Notes: a model not told the origin generated them from the letters alone. Positions 7,787 to 16,490 are shown, counted from the stretch's first letter. The stretch: DNA of 21,728 nucleotides from SKVR01 sp037441525 (GCA_037441525.1 JBBISA010000063.1:1-21728), one strand, 5' to 3'. Translations and numbers: made by a program.

Positions 7787-7941
7787 ATGGGCAAAAGAAA
7801 ATATTTCAGCCAATCTGAATGTGACTTCAGGACAGAAATATATAAAGAATTAATTCTTAAATTAATGATTTTAAGCCACATCCATTATTCTGACTTTTCT
7901 TTCATAATTCTGACCATACAATTTAACCAACAACTCAATCA

Positions 7942-8412
7942 ATGAACATTCTTAACACAATAGATAAATTTGAAAATCAAACTTTCAACTGGATGTCGCG
8001 CAATGGAATAATTTTTCTGCGGGTAAGCATGGGAATCGTTTTTTTCTGGTTTGGTTTCCAGAAATTTTTTCCAGGGGTAAGTATAGCCGAAGATATTGCC
8101 ACACGAACCATCGATATTTTGTCGTTTGGAATTGTGCAGGCCCCCTATTCTATGCCCATACTTGCCACTTGGGAAACCATTATTGGATTGGGATTTATTT
8201 TCGGGAAATACCTGCGGTTCATCGTTCCATTGCTTTTTGCGCAGATGGTCGGCACAGTATTCCCCTTATTTGTTTTTCCTGAAGACACATTTCATGTGGT
8301 ACCCTTCATCCCTACCCTCGAAGGGCAATACATCCTTAAGAATATTGTATTTATTTCGGCTGCAATGGTTATTCTTGCCTATGACCGGGGACGGATTATT
8401 TCCAAAAGCTGA
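7942..8412 (+). CDS. DoxX-like integral membrane protein
   Basis: The 156-aa protein has four hydrophobic segments at about 22-41, 72-88, 92-112 and 131-147. The first contains FLRVSMGIVFFWFGFQKFFPG, the DoxX-type opening with a W-x-G-x-x-K pattern, and the second carries the E-x-x-x-G-L/I-G motif (ETIIGLG, 78-84). Some DoxX relatives form quinone- or thiosulfate-linked membrane complexes, but most bacterial members have no defined role. It starts at an ATG. A spurious AT-rich frame covers the gap to the SDR gene and I do not annotate it. Its stop codon lies within a hairpin shared with the convergent TPR gene. No partner suggests a substrate. Confidence 0.85.
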   Translation: MNILNTIDKFENQTFNWMSRNGIIFLRVSMGIVFFWFGFQKFFPGVSIAEDIATRTIDILSFGIVQAPYSMPILATWETIIGLGFIFGKYLRFIVPLLFAQMVGTVFPLFVFPEDTFHVVPFIPTLEGQYILKNIVFISAAMVILAYDRGRIISKS

Positions 8413-8440
8413 GTAAAATGCTTATCGGGGCCAGCTTTTG
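8403..8440. terminator. Shared bidirectional hairpin between convergent genes
   Basis: Perfect 9-bp arms CAAAAGCTG (8403-8411) and CAGCTTTTG (8432-8440) enclose 20 nt. The left arm holds the DoxX stop region and the right arm lies inside the end of the TPR gene. Each strand ends the hairpin with a short T-run inside the stem. It is well placed to terminate both transcripts. Confidence 0.6.
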
Positions 8441-10881
8441 ATAAAACTTTTATTAAACTCCCTGAACCATTTATCATCATGGGTATTCTCAGTAAGCCAT
8501 ACCTGGGGCCTTAAGCCGGTTTGCCTTTTGCTTACAGTTAGTGCAGCTCTTGAGCCTGCATACTCCATCAGGTTTTTAAGCTCACGTGGCCCAAACCCCT
8601 GTTCTTTGAGCAGTTTTAACAAATGCACAGCCAGTTCAGGTTCACCCCTGTCAGAATACCAGGTTATAACAGCCCGCATGAGACCACTATTTGCAGATGA
8701 TGCGGTAAATTCGAACAGCGACTCGTGCTTTACTCCAAAACTGCTTAACGATTGTTGTGTATAGAACCTGGTGGCTGCATCGTATTGCGAAAGGAAATTT
8801 TCGAAACCACGCTGACCAGCCCTAAAATAGGTATTCTGGGCTTCAAAGATCAAGGTCTGATAATCTGCAGCTTTGTATACATAATCGTATTTCAGAAGAC
8901 TGTCGGCCAGATTCCAGGAACACTGGTTTGCCGATTGCTGAATATCCCGGGCCATGTTAAGACTACGCCTTGCATCAGCATAAAAAGCTCTTGTAAAATA
9001 GTCATTTACAACATTTAGTGTTATGTTCAAATCCTGCAATTTTGATTCACACTCCTTTTCAGCAATTTGCGACGAGAGGCTTACAATGCGTGCATTTATT
9101 TCATCATCGCGCCTTAGGTCGAAACGAATGGCAACAGGCAGGAGCTGGTTAAGGAATTGCCTTGATTCAGCGGTTTCACCTGCCCAGGCTTTCAGGTGGC
9201 CTTTCGAAAGAAGGTCGCGCACCAGGGCAATGGCTTCAGGCCGGGTCATAGGTGATTGTATTACTTGTGGTTCGGAAATAACAACGGGTACTGTAATCCG
9301 TTCAGCCTCTCGGCTTCGTTGGCGGGCGCGTTGGGCCAAGGCATCGGCATCGCCAGAACATTGAAGAACAGGGTGTTTTCTGCAAAGTTCAAGGGCTGTT
9401 TCCAATTGCGATGATGCTGCAGAAAAATCATTACGTTCCCAGGCCTTTTCGGCGGCAACATAATAGCCATCAACCACCATTTGCAGCAATTCCATTGCTT
9501 CCCGGTCGTTTGTAATGTAGGTTTTGTTGGCATCGCGATAATCGAGGGCGCTGTTTATGTATTGCACTGCAAACGAAAAATTGCCTGATACATAAGCTCT
9601 GCGTGCTACAGAAAGATAAGACCTGAACATGCCATAATGCACATCCCTGGTTTTATCGAATAATTCCTGGGGGCAATCCCACCGGGCGGCATCCCGGCAA
9701 AGTGCTTCTACTCTGCTTAAAATCCTCAGGGCATCAAAAAACCGGCCATCAGCCATAGCATCCGCAGCTCTGTTGCTTTCGTAATGAAACATCTCACTAA
9801 TAAAATTGTAAAGCTTTGGGCTCCATTTACCAGGAATGGCAGCCGGGCCTAAAAGCGAAGCCATCCTTTCCATTACATCAGCTGGTTTCCCTGAGTACAA
9901 ATCGATGGTTGCCAGCGAAATATGAGCAGGGATATGAAGCGGATTGTAAACAATGGCCCGGGAAAAGGATTCTCTGGCTTTCAGGGTGTCTCTCAACTGA
10001 AGCAATCTTAACCCATGCTGATAATAAAGGCTGTCGATAAATACAAGGGTATGGTTGAATCCTTTACGAAGCTCCCCCAGGTGGTCATTGAGGATGGAAA
10101 GCCGAGTAATGACGTTCTCAGGGTCGGGACCATCAGGAGAAATCAGGCTAATAAAAGGTTGTGCATTGAGTTCGCCGGCAAGGGCTTCTGCTTCGCATAA
10201 ACGGAACTCGTCGAGTATAGCCCGTTCAAAATTTTCAGGGTCTAACCCGTCAACCAAACCGAAAGCTTTTTCTATCTGCCCGGGGGCTCTGTAGTAGGCG
10301 GCAAAGGTCTGGTTAAGGTTCTTTATGGATGTGAGGAATTCTTCGTCATATCCGAAATTAACTCCGGCAACGGAAACAGAATAGTTTTCCCTGCCCCTTC
10401 CGTTGTTTGGCAATACAATAGAAATTGCGGGGGCACCGGTTGAATTTTCCCAGGCAAAGTTCTTTACGGGAATTTCACTGATAAGCCTGCCATCGGAACT
10501 ATTTATCCTTACAACCAGATCTATAAGACTGGGGGTTAGATATTTCTGGATAGAAAAATAGCGGTAACGGGTATCGCCGGTAAAAATGATATCGTGTACT
10601 TTTGGATATACCAACAAATTATTGCCACCCATGGCAAAACTAACTTCAACCCTGGAAGAAAAGGAAAATTGAGTGAATACCCTTAGTTTACCTGTTCCAT
10701 CAGCAATCATCTGCAACAAGTCATTCACAATCAAGCTGCTGCCCTGGCGTGCATTGGCATCGAAGACAAACTGTTGCGTGTGGTTGATGATAAAAGGCGC
10801 TGGTGTTTGCTGGGCGAATAATACATTTTGGTTAAAAATAAGCATCATCAGCATAGCCAGTCCCTTATATCGCAAAGTCAC
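8422..10881 (-). CDS. Large exported TPR protein of unknown function
   Basis: From the GTG at 10881 the product is 819 aa. It starts TLRYKGLAMLMMLIFNQNVLFAQQ, a signal peptide with likely cleavage after LFA. A beta-rich domain (about 25-190) follows, then alpha-helical repeats. Clear TPR-like units include GLRLLQLRDTLKARESFSRAIVYNP near 300, a run with SYLSVARRAYVSGNFSFAVQYINSALDY near 440, and AAEKAWERNDFSAASSQLETALELC. Paired cysteines in CRDAARWDC and CRKHPVLQC suggest an oxidising periplasm or cell-surface setting. The frame stays open to an ATG at 11031 and a TTG at 11040, but the extra 50 residues are low-complexity and hydrophobic and contain a perfect -7 box (11020-11013), so I prefer the shorter form; ATGs at 10854 and 10848 are alternatives. 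It may scaffold an envelope complex. Family not recognised further. Confidence 0.75.
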   Translation of the reverse strand: MTLRYKGLAMLMMLIFNQNVLFAQQTPAPFIINHTQQFVFDANARQGSSLIVNDLLQMIADGTGKLRVFTQFSFSSRVEVSFAMGGNNLLVYPKVHDIIFTGDTRYRYFSIQKYLTPSLIDLVVRINSSDGRLISEIPVKNFAWENSTGAPAISIVLPNNGRGRENYSVSVAGVNFGYDEEFLTSIKNLNQTFAAYYRAPGQIEKAFGLVDGLDPENFERAILDEFRLCEAEALAGELNAQPFISLISPDGPDPENVITRLSILNDHLGELRKGFNHTLVFIDSLYYQHGLRLLQLRDTLKARESFSRAIVYNPLHIPAHISLATIDLYSGKPADVMERMASLLGPAAIPGKWSPKLYNFISEMFHYESNRAADAMADGRFFDALRILSRVEALCRDAARWDCPQELFDKTRDVHYGMFRSYLSVARRAYVSGNFSFAVQYINSALDYRDANKTYITNDREAMELLQMVVDGYYVAAEKAWERNDFSAASSQLETALELCRKHPVLQCSGDADALAQRARQRSREAERITVPVVISEPQVIQSPMTRPEAIALVRDLLSKGHLKAWAGETAESRQFLNQLLPVAIRFDLRRDDEINARIVSLSSQIAEKECESKLQDLNITLNVVNDYFTRAFYADARRSLNMARDIQQSANQCSWNLADSLLKYDYVYKAADYQTLIFEAQNTYFRAGQRGFENFLSQYDAATRFYTQQSLSSFGVKHESLFEFTASSANSGLMRAVITWYSDRGEPELAVHLLKLLKEQGFGPRELKNLMEYAGSRAALTVSKRQTGLRPQVWLTENTHDDKWFREFNKSFIKSWPR

Positions 10882-11012
10882 TATATTAAAGGATATTGAC
10901 CGGGACAAATAAGCGAAAACTTCCTGAGTTCCCGGAAATAACAAACCATCAGATTTTATTATTGGTAAAAAGAAAGATAATACCATTAAAAAAAACAAAA
11001 AATTAAACCGGG

Positions 11013-11020
11013 CAAAGATA
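11013..11020 (-). promoter_or_regulatory. Putative -7 box of the TPR gene
   Basis: On the minus strand 11020-11013 reads TATCTTTG (TAnnTTTG), with TTG at 11040-11038 placed 17 nt upstream. It lies inside the longest open frame of the TPR gene and therefore favours a start codon further downstream. Confidence 0.4.
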
Positions 11021-11188
11021 AGGTTTTCCATTGTTGGCAATTTGAAACGAAGACGTATTTATTCAATAATTTGAAATTAAATACCAACTGTATAAGCAAT
11101 AAATAAACAAACGGTATTTGGTAATGGACTGGTTATAAAATTCAAAATAATAAATCCTTAACATATTGATTTGTTTGTCAATACAATC

Positions 11189-11213
11189 TTTATTTAGAAC
11201 GATTCTAAATAAA
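11189..11213. promoter_or_regulatory. 25-bp perfect palindrome, probable operator
   Basis: Arms TTTATTTAGAA (11189-11199) and TTCTAAATAAA (11203-11213) are exact reverse complements around a CGA centre. The palindrome ends 4 nt before the -7 box of the E1 gene and covers the place of its -33 element, the usual position for a repressor site. The A/T-rich arms with an odd centre resemble sites of dimeric Fur/PerR- or DtxR-type metal regulators, but no regulator gene is in the window and the identity is inference. Confidence 0.65.
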
Positions 11214-11217
11214 ACAC

Positions 11218-11225
11218 TATATTTG
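11218..11225 (+). promoter_or_regulatory. Putative -7 box of the E1 dehydrogenase gene
   Basis: TATATTTG matches TAnnTTTG exactly, about 107 nt before the ATG at 11332. The -33 region falls within the palindrome at 11189-11213. The leader of roughly 100 nt is AT-rich, with no clear hairpin. Confidence 0.55.
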
Positions 11226-11331
11226 CAACGCCAAAAACAAAAATACAGACAGGCTGCATAAAACAAAATCACCACAGGGTTGTTAAAATAGCGTTCGTAA
11301 AAAAAAATACTAATCAATTCAATAAATAAAA

Positions 11332-13392
11332 ATGGAAGCCACTGCAATTACAGAAATTACAAAAAAGTATTCGCTGGATACAGTTGACAAAGAGACACTA
11401 AAGAAATGGTATCACCTGATGATATTGGGTCGCAAGCTCGATGAAAAAGCGCCCAATTACTTAAAACAGGCATTAGGTTGGTCGTACCATGCCCCTTGTG
11501 CAGGACATGATGCCATACAATTGGCCATAGGTCAAATTTTCGACCGCAACACCGATCACCTGTTTCCTTATTACCGCGACCTACTTACCAACCTTTCTGC
11601 AGGGCTCACTGCTGAAGAGATCATCCTTAATGGTATATCTAAAGACACCGATGTGGCAGGTGGCGGCCGACACATGTCGAACCATTTTGCCAAACCCGAA
11701 TGGAATATTCACAATGTTTCATCAGCAACCGGAAACCATACCCTGCATGCAGTGGGTGTTGGCCGTGCCATGAAGAAATATAATCATAAGGGGGTTGCCA
11801 TCAGTTCGCAGGGAGAATCAAGTGTTTCTGAAGGGTATGTTTACGAAGCTATCAATGGAGCCTCTACCGAAAAGCTGCCCGTTGTGTTTGTATTTCAGGA
11901 CAACGGCTATGGCATTTCCGTTCCTAAAAAAGACCAGACAGCCAACAGGAAAGTGGCTGATAACTTCAGGGGGTTCAAAAACCTGCATATTATCATGTGC
12001 GATGGCAAGGATGTTTTTTCATCGATGAATGCTATGTACGAAGCAAAGAAGCATGCCATTGAAAAACAAGAACCAGTAATTATTCATGCAAGTTGCGTAC
12101 GTATTGGATCTCACTCCAACAGCGACCGTCACGAACTCTACCGCGACGATCAGGAGCTGCATTGTGTAAAAGCCAATGACCCTCTTGGCAAATACACCAA
12201 CATGCTACTTAATGAAGGGATATTTAAACCTGAAGAATTAAAAGCCATAGAAGCCGAAGTTGACCTTATTGTGTCCGACGCACACAAAAAGGCAATGAAA
12301 GCACCTAACCCTTCACCCGAATCCGTTCATGACTTTGTTATTCCGGCCCCCTACATTTCGGCAAAATACCCCGACGGAACGCACAACCAGCAAGGCGAAA
12401 AGATAAAACTGATTACCGCCATAAACGAAACTCTAAAGGCGGAGTTCAGACACAACCCCGATACCTTTATATGGGGGCAGGATATTGCCAACAAGGAAAA
12501 GGGGGGCATTTTTAATGTTACCAAGGGTATGCAAAAGGAGTTTGGAAAAGAAAGGGTATTTAATGCTCCCATCGCAGAAGACTTCATTACCGGAACGGCC
12601 AATGGTATGAGCCGTTTCAACAAAAAAATACGCGTAGTAATTGAAGGTGCTGAGTTTGCCGATTATTTCTGGCCGGCAATGGAACAATTTGTAGAAACTA
12701 CTCACGATTACTGGCGCAGCAAGGGGCAATTTTCGCCCAATGTTACCATAAGGCTTGCATCCGGTGGCTACATAGGTGGTGGGTTGTACCATTCGCAAAC
12801 TATTGAAGGTGCATTGGCAACTTTCCCGGGCATAAGGATTGTTTACCCATCTTTTGCCGACGATGCTGCCGGATTGCTCCGCACCTCTATGCGTTCAGAA
12901 GGACCTACCATGTTTTTGGAGCCTAAAGCACTTTATAACTCCAAGGAAGCCGAAACAGTAGTGCCCGATGATTTTGAAGTGCCATTTGGCGTTGCCCGTA
13001 CACGCAGGACCGGCAAAAACCTTACTATAATCACATACGGCAATACCACTCATCATTGCATCAAGGTAGCTGATAAAATTGCAAAGGAACATGGTAAAGA
13101 GATAGAGGTAATTGACATTCGCTCATTAATACCCCTTGATAAAGAAACGATCCTTACATCTGTAAGAAAAACAAACCGGGCTTTGGTGGTGCATGAAGAC
13201 AAAGTTTTTGGAGGTTTTGGCGGTGAAATAGCATCCATTATTTCCGATGAAGCCTTTACTTATTTAGATGCTCCAGTAAAACGCGTAGGCTCAACATTTA
13301 CACCAGTAGGTTTCAACCCTATTCTCGAAAAAGCTATTTTGCCCGGCGAAGACAGGATTTACAAAGCTGCGCAGGAAGTATTGCAATTTTAA
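11332..13392 (+). CDS. Fused alpha/beta 2-oxoacid dehydrogenase E1 component
   Basis: The 686-aa protein joins the E1 alpha and beta subunits, thiamine-diphosphate enzymes that decarboxylate a 2-oxoacid and pass the acyl group to lipoyl-E2. Alpha spans about 15-330. Its ThDP motif runs from QGESSVSEG (160-168) to DNGYGIS (190-196), and the RIGSHSNSD loop (257-265) matches RIGHHSTSDD of branched-chain E1. Beta spans about 355-686, with the cofactor glutamate in APIAEDF (Glu416), YHSQTIEGALATFPGI (His487) and GGFGGEI. The motif is GES where relatives have GDG or GEG. Similarity is nearest the branched-chain type (2-oxoisovalerate), but pyruvate or other 2-oxoacids cannot be excluded. No E2 or E3 gene is nearby. 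Expression is probably controlled through the palindrome at 11189, and a strong hairpin follows at 13420. Confidence 0.9.
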   Translation: MEATAITEITKKYSLDTVDKETLKKWYHLMILGRKLDEKAPNYLKQALGWSYHAPCAGHDAIQLAIGQIFDRNTDHLFPYYRDLLTNLSAGLTAEEIILNGISKDTDVAGGGRHMSNHFAKPEWNIHNVSSATGNHTLHAVGVGRAMKKYNHKGVAISSQGESSVSEGYVYEAINGASTEKLPVVFVFQDNGYGISVPKKDQTANRKVADNFRGFKNLHIIMCDGKDVFSSMNAMYEAKKHAIEKQEPVIIHASCVRIGSHSNSDRHELYRDDQELHCVKANDPLGKYTNMLLNEGIFKPEELKAIEAEVDLIVSDAHKKAMKAPNPSPESVHDFVIPAPYISAKYPDGTHNQQGEKIKLITAINETLKAEFRHNPDTFIWGQDIANKEKGGIFNVTKGMQKEFGKERVFNAPIAEDFITGTANGMSRFNKKIRVVIEGAEFADYFWPAMEQFVETTHDYWRSKGQFSPNVTIRLASGGYIGGGLYHSQTIEGALATFPGIRIVYPSFADDAAGLLRTSMRSEGPTMFLEPKALYNSKEAETVVPDDFEVPFGVARTRRTGKNLTIITYGNTTHHCIKVADKIAKEHGKEIEVIDIRSLIPLDKETILTSVRKTNRALVVHEDKVFGGFGGEIASIISDEAFTYLDAPVKRVGSTFTPVGFNPILEKAILPGEDRIYKAAQEVLQF

Positions 13393-13419
13393 ATACGATT
13401 GCCATTTTTATAGCAACTA

Positions 13420-13449
13420 AACGAGGCCCCCCCAATCGGGGGCCTCGTT
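13420..13449 (+). terminator. GC-rich hairpin after the E1 gene
   Basis: Perfect 12-bp arms AACGAGGCCCCC (13420-13431) and GGGGGCCTCGTT (13438-13449) enclose a 6-nt loop, 27 nt after the stop codon. The trailing sequence GTATTATAG lacks a long T-run, so it is an imperfect intrinsic terminator or a transcript-end stabiliser. Confidence 0.75.
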
Positions 13450-13557
13450 GTATTATAGCAAAGTTGCAAATTGGGTGTTCTGATCAGTTCACTCTAATTT
13501 TACCAGTTTCAGGGTAGAAACTAAAAAATGTTAGCATCCAAAATAGCATAATTATTC

Positions 13558-13692
13558 TTAGTCGCTGCTCGCTAATAGCTTTTCCCGTTCATCCCCTTCC
13601 TTCAGCGATTCATCAGAAACAACATACCACCCGGTAACTTTTACTTTTCCTGAGGCTTTTCCTGCCAGAAATTTGTCCCTGAAAACAAAATC
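13558..13692 (-). pseudogene. Orphan C-terminal coding remnant
   Basis: A 44-codon minus-strand frame runs between an in-frame TAA at 13695-13693 and its own stop TAA at 13560-13558, with no ATG. It reads DFVFRDKFLAGKASGKVKVT, then GWYVVSDESLKEGDEREKLL, ending ASSD. The mix of residues and codons looks like real protein rather than noise. I do not recognise the family. It ends just where the TonB receptor gene begins, so it could be the tail of a gene lost when that module arrived. The rest of the 13450-13708 gap holds nothing clear; a 21-codon minus frame (MLFWMLTFFS...) near 13488-13553 is unconvincing. Confidence 0.35.
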
Positions 13693-13708
13693 TTAATTTC
13701 TTGCAACC

Positions 13709-15838
13709 ATGAAAACATTTCTTTTTATTATTTTCCAATTTATGATCTTATTTGCATATACGCAGGTTCATATCTCGGGAATTGTTGAGACAAGGCCAGG
13801 GAAACCTCTGCCAGGAGTAAATGTTTACCTGCATGGCACCTACGATGGCTGCACCACCGATACACTGGGAAAATTTACTTTTAGTACCGCCGAAACGGGA
13901 AACCATAAGCTAATATTCAGCTATGTGGGCTTCGAAACACAATCAGTAAGCCTTGATATTGTAGCAGTCAATATTTCAGGCATAAAAATACTGATGACAG
14001 AATCGGTAAACGAACTCACTGCTGTGGTGATCAATTCGGGAACCTTTGATGCCAGCGACAATAAAAAATCGGTAATGCTGCGGCCCATAGATATTGCCTT
14101 AACGGCAGGTGCCAATGGCGATATTTACGGAGCATTCGGCACATTGCCCGGCTCGCACAGGGTAGGCGAAGAGGGGAGGCTTTTTGTACGTGGAGGTGAA
14201 AGCTACGAAACCAAAACATTTATGGATGGGATGCTCATCCAGACACCCTACTTCTCCAAACTGCCCGACCTGCCCACCCGTGGACGGTTCTCTCCCCTGC
14301 TTTTCAATGGGGCTGTGTTCAGTACCGGTGGCTATTCGGCCGAATTTGGTCAGGCACTTTCATCGGTAGTGGCACTCAATACCACCGCACTCGAACCTGA
14401 AGATAAATCGAGTATTTCAATTATAACTGTTGGGGCACAGGGCTCACATGCACGGAGGTGGAAAAACACATCGGTTGCTTTGACCGGTGAGTTGCTGCAT
14501 ACGGCATTATCCAACAAAATCTTCAGACCCGAAATACAATGGATAGATGATCCGGTTATTGCAGGTTCAACCCTGATGTTCAGACACAAGACCAGCAAAA
14601 CCGGTATGCTAAAATCATTCGGGAGTTTCAGCTATGATGCTTGCCGAATGTTATATCCCAATTTCCAGGAATCTGTATTACAGGATATTGCATTAAATAA
14701 TAAAAACGGTTACCTGAATACAACATACATTGAAGAATTAAACAATAACTGGGTAATCCAATCGGGAATAGCGGCCAATATAGATAGAGATCAGATTCAT
14801 CTGGACCAGCATACCATTACCACCACAAAAAAAACCGGACAGATTAAGGTCAGTTTTATCAATCAGTCTATAAAAAATGTGGAGACCAAAATGGGTGCAG
14901 ATTACCAGTTTTTCGATTTCAAGGAAGATATAAGTATGAACGGCCAATTTCAGTTGCCGTTTACCAGCCAATTACTATCGGTTTTTGTGGAACCTGAGGC
15001 CAGGATAACCCCATTAATTGCCCTGCGCGCCGGTATCAGAGGCGAATACAATTCACTTACCAACAATTTCATTCTCAACCCGCGATTGTCGGCTGCCGTT
15101 AAAACCGGAAAATTCAGCCAGCTATCAGCTGCCTATGGAACCTTTGTGCAAAACCCCGAGGACAGATACCTTAAATTCACTGCGGAATTAAAGCCCGAAA
15201 AATCGGAGCATACTATAATTACCTGGCAGTACAAAAAAGGCACCCATACCCTTCGGCTCGAAGCGTACAAAAAAAACTACTCAGACCTGGTGAAATTCAA
15301 TGAAGAATATTCATGGGTCACCGGCAACTATACCAATTGCGGGTTTGGGTATGCAAGGGGTTTTGATGTATTTTGGCGCAACCAGAAGGAGTTTGGGAAA
15401 AGTGATTACTGGATTTCCTATTCATGGAACGATACAAAACGTGATTACAGAGACTTCCCGGTAAAGGCAACGCCCGGTTATGCATCATCGCACAACATTT
15501 CTGCGGTTTACAAGCGGTTCTCTCCAAAAATAAACTCCTTCATTTCGGCAACCTATTCCTTTGCCTCGGGAAGACCCTATTTTAATCCCAACAATACGGA
15601 GTTTATGGCAGACCGTACACGGTCCTTCAATGATGTCAGCTTAGGATTTACCCATATTTTCACCCTTTTTAAAACCCAGGCAGTGGCACACCTGGTGGTA
15701 AACAATGTATTTGGGTTCGATAATGTATATGGTTATACTTATGCCCGGATGCCCGATAGCCAGGGAGTGTATCCATCTCGTCCCATTACCTCCCCCCAGA
15801 AACAAATGGCGGTATTGTTAATTTCATTCCAATTATAA
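13709..15838 (+). CDS. TonB-dependent outer-membrane receptor
   Basis: The 709-aa protein starts with a signal peptide (MKTFLFIIFQFMILFAYTQ). A carboxypeptidase-regulatory-like beta domain spans about 20-97 (ISGIVETRPGKPLPGVNVYL ... FSYVGFETQSV). The plug is about 110-225, with FVRGGESYETKTFMDGM (159-175) and NGAVFSTGGYSAEFGQALSSVV (200-221). The remainder is beta-barrel, ending in LLISFQL. It belongs to the energised outer-membrane importers; 709 aa is at the small end for the phylum. There is no SusD-like partner, so a glycan-type SusCD system is unlikely, and the ligand is unknown. The exported TPR gene starts 19 nt downstream, followed by a kinase and a regulator, suggesting uptake under dedicated sensory control. 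Codon use looks like its neighbours. Confidence 0.93.
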   Translation: MKTFLFIIFQFMILFAYTQVHISGIVETRPGKPLPGVNVYLHGTYDGCTTDTLGKFTFSTAETGNHKLIFSYVGFETQSVSLDIVAVNISGIKILMTESVNELTAVVINSGTFDASDNKKSVMLRPIDIALTAGANGDIYGAFGTLPGSHRVGEEGRLFVRGGESYETKTFMDGMLIQTPYFSKLPDLPTRGRFSPLLFNGAVFSTGGYSAEFGQALSSVVALNTTALEPEDKSSISIITVGAQGSHARRWKNTSVALTGELLHTALSNKIFRPEIQWIDDPVIAGSTLMFRHKTSKTGMLKSFGSFSYDACRMLYPNFQESVLQDIALNNKNGYLNTTYIEELNNNWVIQSGIAANIDRDQIHLDQHTITTTKKTGQIKVSFINQSIKNVETKMGADYQFFDFKEDISMNGQFQLPFTSQLLSVFVEPEARITPLIALRAGIRGEYNSLTNNFILNPRLSAAVKTGKFSQLSAAYGTFVQNPEDRYLKFTAELKPEKSEHTIITWQYKKGTHTLRLEAYKKNYSDLVKFNEEYSWVTGNYTNCGFGYARGFDVFWRNQKEFGKSDYWISYSWNDTKRDYRDFPVKATPGYASSHNISAVYKRFSPKINSFISATYSFASGRPYFNPNNTEFMADRTRSFNDVSLGFTHIFTLFKTQAVAHLVVNNVFGFDNVYGYTYARMPDSQGVYPSRPITSPQKQMAVLLISFQL

Positions 15839-15857
15839 ACTACAAAACCTTTAAACT

Positions 15858-16490
15858 ATGAAAACCTTGTTATCCTATGCGCTAACCCTATTGCTGATGG
15901 TTTCTTATGCCCAGGAAACCAGATTCGAAAAAGCCATGCTAAATGCACTTGAAAAGATGAACCAGGCTTCAACCATTGGTGAGTTTACCGAAGCTGCAAA
16001 CATCTTCGAACGCATCGCAAACGCCGAAACAGGCGAATGGATTCCACTGTACCATGCGGCACATGCATGGTTGATCATTGGATTTACGGAGCAGGATGCC
16101 GATATAAAAGAACCTTGTTTTGATAAAGCTCAACAACTGCTCGATCGTGCTCTTTTGATTGCCCCCGAAGAATCGGAACTCTATACGCTGCAGGCGTTCA
16201 TTTATCCGGGAAAAATTTCGATAAACCCCATTGTGCGGGGCCCCGGATTAATTGGCAAAATGAACCAGGCCATCGATAAGGCCATCAGTCTTAACCCTGA
16301 CAATCCGCGAAGCTATTACCTCAGAGCTGTAACACTGGCGAATATGCCTGAGGCCTTTGGTGGTGGCAGGGAAGTGGCTAAACCCATTTTCGAGACTGCC
16401 CGGCAGAAATTTGTAAACTTCACCCCTAATTCACCCCTGTGGCCAAACTGGGGCAAGGAATTGAATGAAGAAGAACTGTCGAAACTTTAA
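15858..16490 (+). CDS. Small exported TPR protein
   Basis: The 210-aa product has a signal peptide (MKTLLSYALTLLLMVSYA, then QET). About four TPR-like helical hairpins follow: one near 21-60 (AMLNALEKMNQASTIGEF...), HAAHAWLIIGFTEQ, CFDKAQQLLDRALLIAPEESELYTLQA, and MNQAIDKAISLNPDNPRSYYLRAVTLA. The C-terminus carries GGGREVAKPIFETARQKF and ends in a P-x-WG pattern. It is likely periplasmic or attached to the outer membrane. TPRs bind other proteins, so a partner of the receptor encoded 19 nt upstream is a reasonable inference. The kinase gene begins 57 nt downstream. No enzymatic residues are recognisable. Confidence 0.88.
   Translation: MKTLLSYALTLLLMVSYAQETRFEKAMLNALEKMNQASTIGEFTEAANIFERIANAETGEWIPLYHAAHAWLIIGFTEQDADIKEPCFDKAQQLLDRALLIAPEESELYTLQAFIYPGKISINPIVRGPGLIGKMNQAIDKAISLNPDNPRSYYLRAVTLANMPEAFGGGREVAKPIFETARQKFVNFTPNSPLWPNWGKELNEEELSKL

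Noticed and set aside
7670..7945. 91-codon plus-strand frame between the SDR and DoxX genes
   Set aside because: It begins at a TTG, spans the terminator hairpin at 7750-7786, is AT-rich with no recognisable domain, and overlaps the DoxX start.
11063..11347. 94-codon minus-strand frame upstream of the E1 gene
   Set aside because: It covers the promoter and palindrome and overlaps the E1 start; its hydrophobic, Tyr/Phe/Ile-rich composition is what AT-rich noncoding DNA gives.
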